Assembly: GCF_024734895.1 (NCBI RefSeq)
Contig: NZ_CP091430.1
Span: 4,358,501-4,422,500, forward strand
From: Paenibacillus spongiae
Lineage (GTDB): Bacteria; Bacillota; Bacilli; Paenibacillales; Paenibacillaceae
Direction of reading: 5' to 3'
Length of the DNA: 64,000 nt
Positions 44,415 to 53,367 of this stretch are shown here, piece after piece. Every line of letters starts with the position of its first letter. Position 1 is the first letter of the stretch. The position numbers and the translations under genes are program-made. The notes beneath the pieces are model-generated. The model was not told the DNA's origin. It ran no database searches and was given only the letters and a program-made list of their open reading frames with translations.

Positions 44415-46292
44415 CTATTCTATCTTACTAATTTTGATGATGCATTCACCCTGCTTCGCAGGCTTGATTGATTGAAGCTTAATCCGGTATAATTCCGCTC
44501 CCCATACACTCCGCATCGCTTTATCCTCAAGGGGAATAAACTCGATCGAGCCCGTAAACATATTATGGTTATATTGAATGTGTATTCGATTGGAATCTTC
44601 AGCTTGTAAGATATAATGTCCATATTCATCCGCTTGAGGCTGTCGCACCGTCATTAGAATCAATGTAATATCATCGCTCGTTTGATGTAACCGATAATGA
44701 TCTTTGATTTCAACATACGGGGACGAATCACGAATGAGACTTATGGTCCGTACCCAGCTTTTAATTCCCGCGGCATCGGGATAGGCTCCCGCGATGTTCA
44801 TCGATAACGCTGCAGCCTTATCATCATGTCTGTATTCGACTTCTTCGGCTCTGTACTCGCTTCCGTTCATTTGCTCCATACCATTTACGATAGGCAGATT
44901 GTGATATCCGGACTGCATCGCCCATAAGGTATACCGCTCAGAGAAGAACGATTTCGACGTATAGGTCAATACACCCGGATCTACAATCAAAGGGGAACCA
45001 TTGTAATAGACGATGAATTGCCCAATATCATTGTGGTTATGACTCTCGTCATTATGCCCCCCCTTAGCGGCAAGGAAGAATCCATTGGACGAATCCTCCT
45101 GCTCTCGTGCCACCATTACTTGAATGCCATCAAGCCACGCGTCTCGGACGTATGGTGATTCAACATCAACCTGCTCGACTTCCCTGAAGTTAAATAAAGC
45201 CGGCAGCACACGAAACATGGGTGAAAACTCTAATAAAGTCGCTTCCTCCTGCTTCTTATTTTGCACCATGGCTCCGAGCCCGCATAATTTGCCATCGTTA
45301 ATGCGGCGCCCGTACCGATATGTAAGCTCTGCTGGGATATGCACTTGTGCAGGGCTGTCAGCAAAATTGACGAAATAGGAATCATCAATGAGCGCTTTGT
45401 AAATGTAACGGCCGATTTGTTGAATTTTGGGCTCATGGTAAATATCGATTATGCCGTTTGAAGCTCCGTACAGCAGCTCCAGACAATCGAATAGCGTTCC
45501 TCCTGCATACATCCAATACTTCGGACCTTCCTCGCAGCCGCCATCGGAAGGAAGTCGTTGAAGATATTGATCCAAGCTGTTCATCGCCTTGATCGCCGCT
45601 GCTTCCCGTCGAACAGGGTCTTCTTCCAACAGCAAGAACGCCGCTAAGCAATTGGAATTACACCAGGAGTTCCAGTTGTTCAACATCTTCTCTTGATTGA
45701 AACCCATCCACCAGAAATCAGTCCGCTGTAAATAAGGATCAAGAATTCTCCTTTTCACTTCGTACTGTATACGTTCGCATACCATCATACTAATTCCATC
45801 CAACCTGGTCTTCAGCAGATAATACGTCCAGGAGAGCAGCGCCGCCGTTTCGGCCGAAAACAATTCGATGATCGGGTCGGCTGCATCCGGAAGAGGATCC
45901 TGTCTTCTCATCATATAACCGTGAGCCGGGATCCCCCAGAACGATTCTTCGCAAATGCACCAAATTCCGTTGACGATATCATCCAGGAAGCGCCCTTGAT
46001 TATCGAAGCATTCGGCTATAACTAAAGAAGCCAGTATCTCTCTTCTCTTCCACGAGGCCGTGTCAAAAATAACACGATTACCCGTTCTGCTATATTCCAT
46101 ATATTCAGTGGCGGTTAAAGCAGGCCATGTATAATTGAGATTACGCGTGCCTCTGTCGATCCAAAACGTTCTTAGTTTTGAAGGCAGCTCGTTCCATTGT
46201 TCCCGGTCTTCAATTGTCGGAAACGGTCTATACGCTTCCTTTGGAAGCAACCACTCGCGAAGATGATCCGTACCATAGCGCTCTGCTAACAT
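44415..46292 (-). CDS. Heparinase II/III family protein
   Basis: 625 residues. An alpha/alpha-barrel N-terminal part (about 1-340, with SWTYYLLKTRLDG and NNWNSWCNSNCL typical of the family) is followed by the beta-sandwich with GGHNDESHNHNDIGQF near 415-430 and LIVDPGVLTYT. Members cleave uronic-acid polysaccharides by beta-elimination; Tyr/His/Asn candidates are present. No signal peptide, so it may act on imported oligosaccharides. Moderately AT-rich. No sugar transporter genes lie beside it; it stands alone after a broken gene. Confidence 0.85.
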   Translation of the reverse strand: MLAERYGTDHLREWLLPKEAYRPFPTIEDREQWNELPSKLRTFWIDRGTRNLNYTWPALTATEYMEYSRTGNRVIFDTASWKRREILASLVIAECFDNQGRFLDDIVNGIWCICEESFWGIPAHGYMMRRQDPLPDAADPIIELFSAETAALLSWTYYLLKTRLDGISMMVCERIQYEVKRRILDPYLQRTDFWWMGFNQEKMLNNWNSWCNSNCLAAFLLLEEDPVRREAAAIKAMNSLDQYLQRLPSDGGCEEGPKYWMYAGGTLFDCLELLYGASNGIIDIYHEPKIQQIGRYIYKALIDDSYFVNFADSPAQVHIPAELTYRYGRRINDGKLCGLGAMVQNKKQEEATLLEFSPMFRVLPALFNFREVEQVDVESPYVRDAWLDGIQVMVAREQEDSSNGFFLAAKGGHNDESHNHNDIGQFIVYYNGSPLIVDPGVLTYTSKSFFSERYTLWAMQSGYHNLPIVNGMEQMNGSEYRAEEVEYRHDDKAAALSMNIAGAYPDAAGIKSWVRTISLIRDSSPYVEIKDHYRLHQTSDDITLILMTVRQPQADEYGHYILQAEDSNRIHIQYNHNMFTGSIEFIPLEDKAMRSVWGAELYRIKLQSIKPAKQGECIIKISKIE

Positions 46293-46484
46293 TGTAACAT
46301 CGACCTCATCTCTTAATCGTCCTTACAAATATATTCCATCTTCGCGTTCACCTTTGTCAATGCAATCGATATTCGTTGTCTGACAACGGCGGAAGGCAGG
46401 GTTTCCCGAGCTCGAAGGTATCGACGAAGTCAGACCTTGAAATGACTGCTTCCACCCCAAGCGGAAATCATTATTAAAGCAGAT

Positions 46485-46508
46485 AAGCCCGCCATTAATG
46501 GCGGGCTT
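46485..46508 (-). terminator. Terminator of the FusB-type gene
   Basis: A perfect 10-bp stem AAGCCCGCCA/TGGCGGGCTT (46499-46508 with 46485-46494, loop TTAA). The minus-strand tail is ATCTGC, with little U. It lies 31 bases past the stop. I see nothing else in the gap 46293-46538. Confidence 0.6.
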
Positions 46509-46538
46509 ATTGCGATTAAATGGATAGTAGAAGCCATG

Positions 46539-47207
46539 CTAGACTTCCCGGTACCCCATAACCTCTTGTACGAACCTTTCCAATGCGGTGACATCCGTGA
46601 TGTTCTTATTGCAGACGTCGCTATTCACACATAAATAGTTGCCGATTGCCTTATAGTAATCCGGTGAAGCGTTTGCCGGTTTCGATTTGGTGATCGCAGA
46701 GAATAAGGCGACTTCCGCATGCCGGTTGCACAGAAAGCATACGCCTTTATTCGCCGGAGTAAATCTGCCTTCGACGCCGACGGCTTGCCCGTTCAGATGA
46801 TAGACAAGGAACATTTTGTTCGTTGCGATGTCGGTCCAGCCAAGATAGGTGACATACCTGTAGTCGATAGCAGTTAAGTCTGGCGTCTTCAATTTTTTGA
46901 TTTTGGGAAACAGCTTGTTAAGCTGCTTTCCCGTCACTTCGCCGAATTCCGCCATATAAGGTTCCAACGCATTCAGATAGTCCCGAAATTCTCCATCTGC
47001 ACGCAAGGTCGTACTGGGCTCCAACCTTTGTTTTTCAAGCTCAGTGGCTTCCGGGAAAGCTTCTAAGATTTTGTACTGGGTGCGATCTCTTACCGCTTCC
47101 ACCACTCTCGGATCGGATACGGTATTGCAGGCATGCTTCAGCAGACCGACCTGCTTGTGAATAAAATTATATTGATGGTTTCTAATGAATGGTTTGACCA
47201 TTGTCAT
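46539..47207 (-). CDS. FusB/FBP-type elongation factor G-binding protein
   Basis: 222 residues. N-terminal helical bundle (KPFIRNHQYNFIHKQVGLLK), then the treble-clef zinc finger with four ligands: GVCFLCNRH at about 155-163 and NYLCVNSDVCNKN near 195-205. Proteins of this family bind EF-G and free it from the ribosome; some members give fusidic acid resistance. Whether this chromosomal copy does so is unknown. Start at ATG 47207, ten bases after AAGGGG; a second ATG is two codons later. Confidence 0.87.
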   Translation of the reverse strand: MTMVKPFIRNHQYNFIHKQVGLLKHACNTVSDPRVVEAVRDRTQYKILEAFPEATELEKQRLEPSTTLRADGEFRDYLNALEPYMAEFGEVTGKQLNKLFPKIKKLKTPDLTAIDYRYVTYLGWTDIATNKMFLVYHLNGQAVGVEGRFTPANKGVCFLCNRHAEVALFSAITKSKPANASPDYYKAIGNYLCVNSDVCNKNITDVTALERFVQEVMGYREV

Positions 47208-47322
47208 TGCTTTTACGCCCCTTATTCGTAATTGTGAAGATAAATAAGGTGCAAAGCCCATTATTAGAAACGATATAAGCTTACTGGGGCGAAATGACGT
47301 TCATCGTCCGCCCATGCAAAGT

Positions 47323-47348
47323 ATCGCCCTAATAGTAGGCTTTGCATG
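47323..47348. other. Inverted repeat CATGCAAAG/CTTTGCATG
   Basis: A perfect 9-bp repeat at 47323-47331 and 47340-47348 with an 8-base loop, between the FusB-type gene and the large regulator. No U-run. Together with the tRNA-like remnant it is all I see in 47208-47551. Confidence 0.35.
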
Positions 47349-47472
47349 AGCTGCTTCTTGTTCCGGCAAATTGATTTGCCATATTTACCGACCTCCATTC
47401 CCTAAATATTATAGAAGAAATCCAGTTTGTGCTGCAATCCCATTAATAATTATAAGGAATGTTTACCACGAT

Positions 47473-47531
47473 TGGCGGAGCCGCAGGGTGATCGAACCCC
47501 TGACCTCATCGCTGCCAGCGATGCGTGACGC
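47473..47531 (-). other. tRNA-like 3' half (decayed tRNA or attachment-site remnant)
   Basis: On the minus strand the sequence reads as the 3' half of a tRNA: an anticodon arm ATCG-CTGGCAG-CGAT (anticodon GGC, alanine-like), a variable region GAGGTC, a T-arm CAGGG-GTTCGATCA-CCCTG and an acceptor strand ending CTCCGCCA. The T-loop is two bases too long and no D-arm or 5' acceptor strand precedes it, so it cannot be a working tRNA. Such 3' pieces are often left by integrating elements. Confidence 0.5.
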
Positions 47532-47551
47532 TAGGCATAATGAAATCCGAA

Positions 47552-50500
47552 TCAATCGGGCATTAAAAAACGATCGATATCCGCCAACAGGTTCGGGGAA
47601 ATTTGCTTCTGCCGCACGGCCTCTGCAGCAAGCTTCGGCATCGGGCGTGACGCGATGACTTGGCTGGAGCCGCCAAGCGCGCACAAACGGTTGAAATATT
47701 CCTGTTTGCCCGACTTCCGGTACAGCGCTTCGTTCAAGGAGAACGCGGCAGTCCGAAGTACGGGCGAGTCGGGCTCCAGCCGCCACATCGCGAAGTGGAT
47801 GGCAGCCTGCTCCCGCTCACCGGCGTATTGTTCCGCCATTTCCTGCAGCTCGTCCATCGCCTCGCCGGGGCCGATCCGTCCCAAGCCCGTCTTTAACTGC
47901 ATCAGCTGCACAAGAAGCTTGACCTGCAAGTCCCGCCGTTTGAGCCGAATGGCGAGCTTCAGCGCCTCTTCGGCAGCCTCCGCCGCGGCTTCGATTTGAT
48001 TCTGCCGCTCCCTCAGAAGGCTCGTGAAATAGAGCGCCTCGCATTCGAAGAAAGGGATGCGAAGCTGCTTGGTTAAGCGAGCCGAACGTTCGATCCAACG
48101 GCCGGCTTCCTCATGCCGATGCTGCTCCATGAGATTGCAGCCTTCAATGCCAAGCACGACGGCGGCAATATGCCAATCCTGAATGCGCACCGATTCTTCC
48201 AGGCAGAAAGCGATGCATTGTTCCGCTTGCTGGCGGGAGCCGAGCAAATAATAATATTTGCCCAGCATGCCCATCCCCATGGCGAAGCCCATTCGCGCCC
48301 CGATCGACTTGCTGATCTCCAGCTTCTCGACGAGGCGGTCGTAAGCAAGGGTCATATCATCCGTCTCGAAATAAACCAAAGCCAGTCCGCCCATTGCATC
48401 TCCGATGAATAACGCGTCCCGAATTTGCGCGGCGAGGCCGATTTGTCTCTGGAACCAATAAATCGCTTGGTCGTACTCGCATTGGTCGTAATGCAGGAAG
48501 CCGATCATGCCGAGGAACCGGACATCGTCTTGCGTTTGATTTCCGGTACGGGACAATTCCATTCGATCTATGAAGTATCGAAGCGACTTGTCGTAGCTTG
48601 CCATAAAGTAATGCAAAACACCTAGCGTTCCGTATGCGAAGCCGAGTCCGTCATGGTCCTCCGTCAGCTTGAAGTGGTAGGACGCCCGTTCCAGATGGAA
48701 TCCGGCTTCCTCGAATTTGCCCAGCAGACGCAAGCAATTGCCGAGCGCGACGTCGCAATAGGAACGCTCATTGATCGTAACCAAGTATCCGTAACGCTCC
48801 AGCCATTGCTTGTAAGTGTCCTCCGCTTCGTTCCAATCTCCCATCACGATCAAAGCGTCTCCTAGCTTCATCAGAACGGGTAGAGTCTGCTTAGGAGGCA
48901 GCAGCTCAAAAAGCTTTCGGTAATAATTGATTCTCGTCTCGTTGGCATAGATCTTCTCCGCCGCCGCCGCGGCCATTTCATAGTAGGCAATGGCCTCCCG
49001 TTCCATCCCCGCAAGCTCGTAGTGAAAGGCGATTTCTCCGGCAACCGCTTCGATCTGCACGCGGTAATAGGCGAGCAGACCTTCCGCGATTTGCCGGTGA
49101 CACCTGCGTCTCCTGCTCTCATTGTTCAGCTTGTACGCGGTTTCCTTGACGATGTCATGGGTAAAGCCGTAATTCCCGTCCCCCGCCTCCTGCAAAATCT
49201 TCAATTGCACCAGCTGCTCCGTGCGCGCAAGAATCGCTTCCTCCTCCACGGCCGTTACCATCGTCAATTGCGCTGCGGAGACGGGCCTTCCGACGGCGGC
49301 GATGATCGATACAAGCTGACGATTGACCCGTGACAGCCTGTTCAACCGATTCTCGATTACGGATTTCGCCACTTGCGACAGACGGAATTCGCCGCTGTCT
49401 CCGCTCGTTTGCCATTCCCGCAGTGTTTCCACAATAAATAGCGGATTGCCGCCGGTTTCCTCGTACAAATCCGCGGAATGGCCATCCGCCAGCGCATCGC
49501 CGACCGTTGCGGCCGCCAAGCGGGCCGTTTCGTCCCTGTTAAGCGGAGCCAGCTCGATTTCGATCAGCTTCCGCTCGGACCGAAGCTCGCCCAGAACATG
49601 CGCGACGGCATCGCCTGCATCTTCGTCCGTTCTCATCGTCGCCACCAAGAGCAGTCTGGCGTTGGAATCGCCGCGGATCAAGTAGGAAATAAGTTGAAGC
49701 GTCTCTTCGTCGCTCCATTGGATATCGTCAAGAAGAAGAATCAGCGGCTCGCTGGCCAGCAGCATCCGTTCGATCGCTTCGAACCATTGGTTCAACTGCC
49801 ATTTCTCTTGAATCGGGGTCGGCTTAGGCAAGTCCGGATATCGCTCCAACAGTTCGGGAAGCAGACGCGCCAGTTCGGACAGCCATACCCGGCCGAGCTT
49901 CGGCGGCGGAAGGCTCCGGAGCCAGTTGGTTACCGGCGTATAGGATAGCGACCTGACCGACGGATAGCAGCCGGCAAAAGCGGTTTGAATCCCCAAGCTT
50001 TCCATGCATGCCTTAAACTCCAGGGCCAATCGGGTTTTGCCGATTCCCGCCTCCCCCTTCAATAGAAGCATGGCGTTTCCGCTGGCCGCGATTTGCTTCC
50101 AGGCGCCCAGCAAGCTTTCCCATTCGCCGATTCTGCCGATCAGCGGGGCTTTGCCTTGCAAGGCCGTAGAGTTTCCGCTCCCGTTCTTCGTCAGTCTTTC
50201 ATACAGACGCAACGACTCCTCCGAAGGGGCGATTCCGAGTTCGGCATGCAGAACTCCGTGCAGCCTTCGAAATGTTTGCACGACGCCGGCCATATCTTTG
50301 TTCAAAGCATGCAGCCGCATTACCGTGCGGTACGTTTCCTCCCTTAACAGGTCCTGCGCAAGCAGCTTTTGCGCGAAAAACAGAGCCGACGCATGCTCCC
50401 GCTGACGTTCCAGAATGGAAACGAGCTTGTCGAGCGCGGTCAAGTACGTTTGCGCCAGCTGGTCCCGTTTCACTGCGAGCCACTCCTCGACGAACCCGGG

Positions 50501-50905
50501 CAGCAGCTCTCCACTGTACAGCTCTTCCGCTCTGCGCAGCTCGTGTACCGTTGTTCCTTGCGCCGCCTGTTCGAATTCGCGCACATCCGAATAGATGGGC
50601 AGTTCACGATTCAGGCTGATGGATGCGTGCGTAATCTTCAGATAGCGGTCAATATTCGGAACGGATTCCCGTAGATCGTGAAGAAGCTTCCGCAAATTGG
50701 ACAATGCTTGCTTCTCGGTGGAGTCGGGCCAGAAATGAAAAGCGATTTGCCTTCTGCTTGGGGGCGCGTCAAAAGCGAGAATTAAGTAAGCCAGCAGCAG
50801 CGCGGCTTTTTTGCCGGGGATTTCCGATAGGTCTTCGCCTTCGAGGGTAATTTTCAAACTGCCTAACAACTGAAAACTGCAGCCTGCCAAACGGCTCCCC
50901 TCCAA
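47552..50905 (-). CDS. BTAD-ATPase-TPR transcriptional regulator (SARP/MalT-like)
   Basis: 1117 residues. Winged-helix domain (about 8-95, with LLLAYLILAFDAPPSRRQIA), bacterial transcriptional activator domain (about 100-240), STAND/AAA ATPase with Walker A GEAGIGKTR near 284-292 and Walker B LLLDDIQW near 390, then from about 640 a long array of tetratricopeptide-like repeats (YGTLGVLHYFMASYDKSLRYF, IYWFQRQIGLAAQIRDALFIG and others). Such proteins sense a ligand or partner with the TPR part and switch on genes in an ATP-dependent way. It is followed downstream by the tRNA-like remnant and preceded by the SLH propeller gene; a role in its control is inferred. Confidence 0.88.
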   Translation of the reverse strand: MEGSRLAGCSFQLLGSLKITLEGEDLSEIPGKKAALLLAYLILAFDAPPSRRQIAFHFWPDSTEKQALSNLRKLLHDLRESVPNIDRYLKITHASISLNRELPIYSDVREFEQAAQGTTVHELRRAEELYSGELLPGFVEEWLAVKRDQLAQTYLTALDKLVSILERQREHASALFFAQKLLAQDLLREETYRTVMRLHALNKDMAGVVQTFRRLHGVLHAELGIAPSEESLRLYERLTKNGSGNSTALQGKAPLIGRIGEWESLLGAWKQIAASGNAMLLLKGEAGIGKTRLALEFKACMESLGIQTAFAGCYPSVRSLSYTPVTNWLRSLPPPKLGRVWLSELARLLPELLERYPDLPKPTPIQEKWQLNQWFEAIERMLLASEPLILLLDDIQWSDEETLQLISYLIRGDSNARLLLVATMRTDEDAGDAVAHVLGELRSERKLIEIELAPLNRDETARLAAATVGDALADGHSADLYEETGGNPLFIVETLREWQTSGDSGEFRLSQVAKSVIENRLNRLSRVNRQLVSIIAAVGRPVSAAQLTMVTAVEEEAILARTEQLVQLKILQEAGDGNYGFTHDIVKETAYKLNNESRRRRCHRQIAEGLLAYYRVQIEAVAGEIAFHYELAGMEREAIAYYEMAAAAAEKIYANETRINYYRKLFELLPPKQTLPVLMKLGDALIVMGDWNEAEDTYKQWLERYGYLVTINERSYCDVALGNCLRLLGKFEEAGFHLERASYHFKLTEDHDGLGFAYGTLGVLHYFMASYDKSLRYFIDRMELSRTGNQTQDDVRFLGMIGFLHYDQCEYDQAIYWFQRQIGLAAQIRDALFIGDAMGGLALVYFETDDMTLAYDRLVEKLEISKSIGARMGFAMGMGMLGKYYYLLGSRQQAEQCIAFCLEESVRIQDWHIAAVVLGIEGCNLMEQHRHEEAGRWIERSARLTKQLRIPFFECEALYFTSLLRERQNQIEAAAEAAEEALKLAIRLKRRDLQVKLLVQLMQLKTGLGRIGPGEAMDELQEMAEQYAGEREQAAIHFAMWRLEPDSPVLRTAAFSLNEALYRKSGKQEYFNRLCALGGSSQVIASRPMPKLAAEAVRQKQISPNLLADIDRFLMPD

Positions 50906-50971
50906 TCGTCAATCGGATCGTTGTCCATTGTATTCGCTTATTGTGCTGAAATCCCTTTCGACAATCCGGAT

Positions 50972-51005
50972 AAAAAAAGATCCTTTGACGGGGGTCGAAG
51001 GATCT
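50972..51005 (-). terminator. Terminator of the SLH propeller gene
   Basis: Stem AGATCCTTCGAC/GTCAAAGGATCT (50994-51005 with 50978-50989, one mismatch, CCCC loop) followed on the minus strand by seven T residues. It separates the SLH gene from the large regulator. Confidence 0.9.
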
Positions 51006-51077
51006 GAATGAATCGATATCGCTATATCCAGGCCTAGGAGCCTTAATTTTCATTCCTTCTTCCAATGCCGAAGATTT

Positions 51078-53069
51078 CTATTTGCGAACCTCCAGCATGC
51101 GAACGATGGCCGATGCGGCTTCCGCACGGGTGGACATCGCTTGCGGCGCGAATTTGCCGTCCGGGAAATCCCCGGCGTTGACGATGCCTACCTCCTCGGC
51201 TTTGAAAACGGCGGGCTTCGCCCATTTCGGAATATCCGCGTCGTCGGAGAAGCCGGTCCGCGTCACATTGTCCATGGAGAGGTCAGAGGCGCGAAGGATC
51301 ATTGCGATCATTTCCGCATGGGTAATGTTCGCATTGGGCCGGAACGTACCGTCCTCATACCCGTGGATGATGCCGAGCTTCACCGACTGACGCACCGCCT
51401 TCACCGCCCAGGCTCCGATTTTATCCTTATCTTTGAAGGTGAGCGGCGCTCCTTCCTCCCCGGGGGGCAGCCCTCTGACGATCATACTGGCAAATTCAGC
51501 TCGGGTAACGTTCCCGTCAGGCCGAAACGTGCCGTCCGGATAACCGTATACGATGCCGAGCGCCACTGCTTTGACGATTTCCGAGCCCAATATGTGCCCT
51601 TCAATGTCCGCCAGCTTCGCCGCATCCGTCTCCGGAGCAGGAGGATTGTTTGCCGGAGCGGGAGGATTGTCGTCCATTGCGGCGGTTACGGTCACGACGC
51701 ATTGTTTGTAGTATCCTCCATCCTCCGACGTTGCCGTAACCGTAGCCGTGCCTGGTCCAATGCCGGTTACTTTGCCTGTAACGTCCACTATGGCGATGCG
51801 ATCGTCACTGCTCGACCATGTGATTTCTTGATAGGAAGCATTGCTTGGCGCAATTGTCGCCTGCAGCGTCTCGCTTTGCCCGGCGTCCAATTTGAGCGCG
51901 GTTTTATTCAGGTTTACTCCGTTAACGTGTACCATGCCGACGGCATACAATTTGCGGTCGCCGGATCCAATATATACCGCTCCGTCAGGACCGACCGCCG
52001 AAGCGGCGACAATCTGGCCATTGGTTCTGAACTCCCATTTCTTCGTTCCGTCCGGTTTAATCGCATAGAGCTTCCTGTCGGCCGATCCTATATAGATGGT
52101 GCCGTCTGCGCCGATTGAAGGCGAAGCGATCATAATGCCATCCGTATCGAATTTCCATTTCTTCGTTCCGTCGGGCTTGATTGCATAAATGCCTGAGTCG
52201 CCCGATCCGACATAGATGGTGCCGTCTGCACCGATCGTTGGCGATGAATAGGAATTGCCTCCATATAGCTTTTTATCCAATGGATATTCCCATTTCAACG
52301 TTCCATCTCGCTTGATCGCATACAGTCTCTCTGCACCGGAAGCGACATAGACGGTACCGTCTGACCCGATCGCCGGCGAGGTTTTCACTTCATTGATTGT
52401 CGTAAACTCCCATTTCTTCGTTCCATTCGGATTGATCGCATAGAGCTTCTTATCGCGGGAACCGACGTAGATGGTTCCGTTAGAATCAATGGCGGGTTTG
52501 CCGCTCATTCCGCCTCCTGTTACGAATTCCCATCTCTTCGTTCCGTCCGGTTTGAGCGCATAGAGCTTTCCATCCTCACATTCAACATAGATAGTACCGT
52601 CTTCGCCTATAGCCGCTGTGGAGTATATGGCGCCTCCTGCTTCGAACGCCCATTTCAGCTTTCCGTCAGGTGTGATTGCATACAGATTAACGTCTGAGCC
52701 CACATACACGGTGCCGTCTGCGCTAATTGCCGGCGAGGAGTAGACGGCAGCTCCTGTCGCGAACTCCCACTTCTTCTTCCCCTTTTTATCGACTGCATAT
52801 AGCTTCCCGTCTGTAGATCCAACGTAAACAGTGCCGTCTGTACCGACAGCGGGCGAAGACGAGTTGATCGCTCCCCCTGTTTCAAACGCCCATCGCACCA
52901 CGCCATTTGAACTCGGCAAATATAGGCTTAGGATAATGTTCGGGTTGGCCTCTATGATTAAATCCGGATTTAACTGAAGATCAAGCGCCTTAACGGTTTG
53001 AAGCGGAGTGAGACAAGCCAGCAGCAAGGCAGCGAAGAAAGCAGCATAAAGCGATTTCTTATCAAACAT
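51078..53069 (-). CDS. S-layer-anchored PQQ-like beta-propeller protein
   Basis: 663 residues. Signal peptide to about 28, then about eight PQQ/quinoprotein-type repeats of 40 residues (WAFETGGAINSSSPAVGTDG, IYVGSGDSGIYAIKPDG and so on; about 55-385), a bacterial Ig-like (Big_2) domain (ATIAPSNASYQEITWSSSD, about 390-465), a Pro/Ala hinge and three SLH domains (about 485-660: YPDGTFRPDGNVTRAEFA, YEDGTFRPNANITHAEM, FPDGKFAPQAMSTRAEA). SLH domains bind pyruvylated wall polymer, so it sits on the cell surface. The repeats probably bind a protein or polymer rather than act as an enzyme. AAAGGGG lies eight bases before the ATG. Confidence 0.9.
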   Translation of the reverse strand: MFDKKSLYAAFFAALLLACLTPLQTVKALDLQLNPDLIIEANPNIILSLYLPSSNGVVRWAFETGGAINSSSPAVGTDGTVYVGSTDGKLYAVDKKGKKKWEFATGAAVYSSPAISADGTVYVGSDVNLYAITPDGKLKWAFEAGGAIYSTAAIGEDGTIYVECEDGKLYALKPDGTKRWEFVTGGGMSGKPAIDSNGTIYVGSRDKKLYAINPNGTKKWEFTTINEVKTSPAIGSDGTVYVASGAERLYAIKRDGTLKWEYPLDKKLYGGNSYSSPTIGADGTIYVGSGDSGIYAIKPDGTKKWKFDTDGIMIASPSIGADGTIYIGSADRKLYAIKPDGTKKWEFRTNGQIVAASAVGPDGAVYIGSGDRKLYAVGMVHVNGVNLNKTALKLDAGQSETLQATIAPSNASYQEITWSSSDDRIAIVDVTGKVTGIGPGTATVTATSEDGGYYKQCVVTVTAAMDDNPPAPANNPPAPETDAAKLADIEGHILGSEIVKAVALGIVYGYPDGTFRPDGNVTRAEFASMIVRGLPPGEEGAPLTFKDKDKIGAWAVKAVRQSVKLGIIHGYEDGTFRPNANITHAEMIAMILRASDLSMDNVTRTGFSDDADIPKWAKPAVFKAEEVGIVNAGDFPDGKFAPQAMSTRAEAASAIVRMLEVRK

Positions 53070-53108
53070 AGTGCAGCCCCTTTCTTAATTAGTAGAAACA
53101 GAATCCTT

Positions 53109-53219
53109 TTAAATTTGACAAGCGCTTCTGCCGCCGCGGCAGGGAAAGAAGAACAGCACCGGAACGGAAAACAGGGCCGCAAGGAATACGAACCAAGTTG
53201 GTTTGGAAGAAGACTTCAC
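53109..53219 (-). CDS. Candidate 36-residue membrane peptide
   Basis: A short frame from GTG at 53219 to TAA at 53109 reads MKSSSKPTWFVFLAALFSVP, then a hydrophobic VLFFFPC and a basic end RGGRSACQI. It has a basic/Ser N-terminus, one membrane-length hydrophobic stretch and two cysteines. AAAGGAG precedes the GTG by four to five bases. It ends 39 bases before the SLH gene, so both could be on one transcript. Composition and ribosome site favour a real gene, but conservation was not tested. Confidence 0.45.
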   Translation of the reverse strand: MKSSSKPTWFVFLAALFSVPVLFFFPCRGGRSACQI

Positions 53220-53248
53220 CAATCTCCTTTCTGAATATTCTAGAACAG

Positions 53249-53269
53249 CGAGCGCTTCAAAAGCGTTTC
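53249..53269. promoter_or_regulatory. Operator-like palindrome, copy 1 (one arm degenerate)
   Basis: CGCTT-CAA-AAGCGTTTC: the right arm AAGCGTTTC equals that of copy 2 (53291-53311), the left arm is changed beyond CGCTT. The 17 bases 53253-53269 are an exact inverted copy of 53291-53307. A possible minus-strand -35 TTGAAG (53255-53260) overlaps it, with TATTCA 17 bases on (53232-53237). Confidence 0.6.
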
Positions 53270-53290
53270 CCCCGCCCGCTGCCCGTTTTT

Positions 53291-53311
53291 GAAACGCTTT
53301 TGAAGCGTTTC
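53291..53311. promoter_or_regulatory. Operator-like perfect palindrome, copy 2
   Basis: GAAACGCTT-TTG-AAGCGTTTC, a perfect 9-3-9 palindrome 57 bases before the stalk-protein ATG. With copy 1 it forms a twin site in the divergent promoter region between the SLH propeller gene and the stalk gene. The shape suits a dimeric repressor or activator; it resembles but does not match the CcpA cre consensus. A large hairpin between the two copies (17-bp stem, 21-base loop) is also possible. Confidence 0.65.
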
Positions 53312-53367
53312 TCCTGTTAAACTCTTACTTGTTGAATCGATCATGAACCAATGGAGGAAGATTATCG

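Noticed and set aside
44397..44471. Plus-strand mini-frame beginning MNRLVVLFYL with AAAGGA upstream
   Set aside because: It is antisense to the conserved end of the heparinase-type gene and only 24 codons long; probably chance.
51141..52118. 325-codon plus-strand frame opposite the SLH propeller gene
   Set aside because: Caused by the repetitive propeller DNA read in reverse; Arg/His-rich, no start signal.
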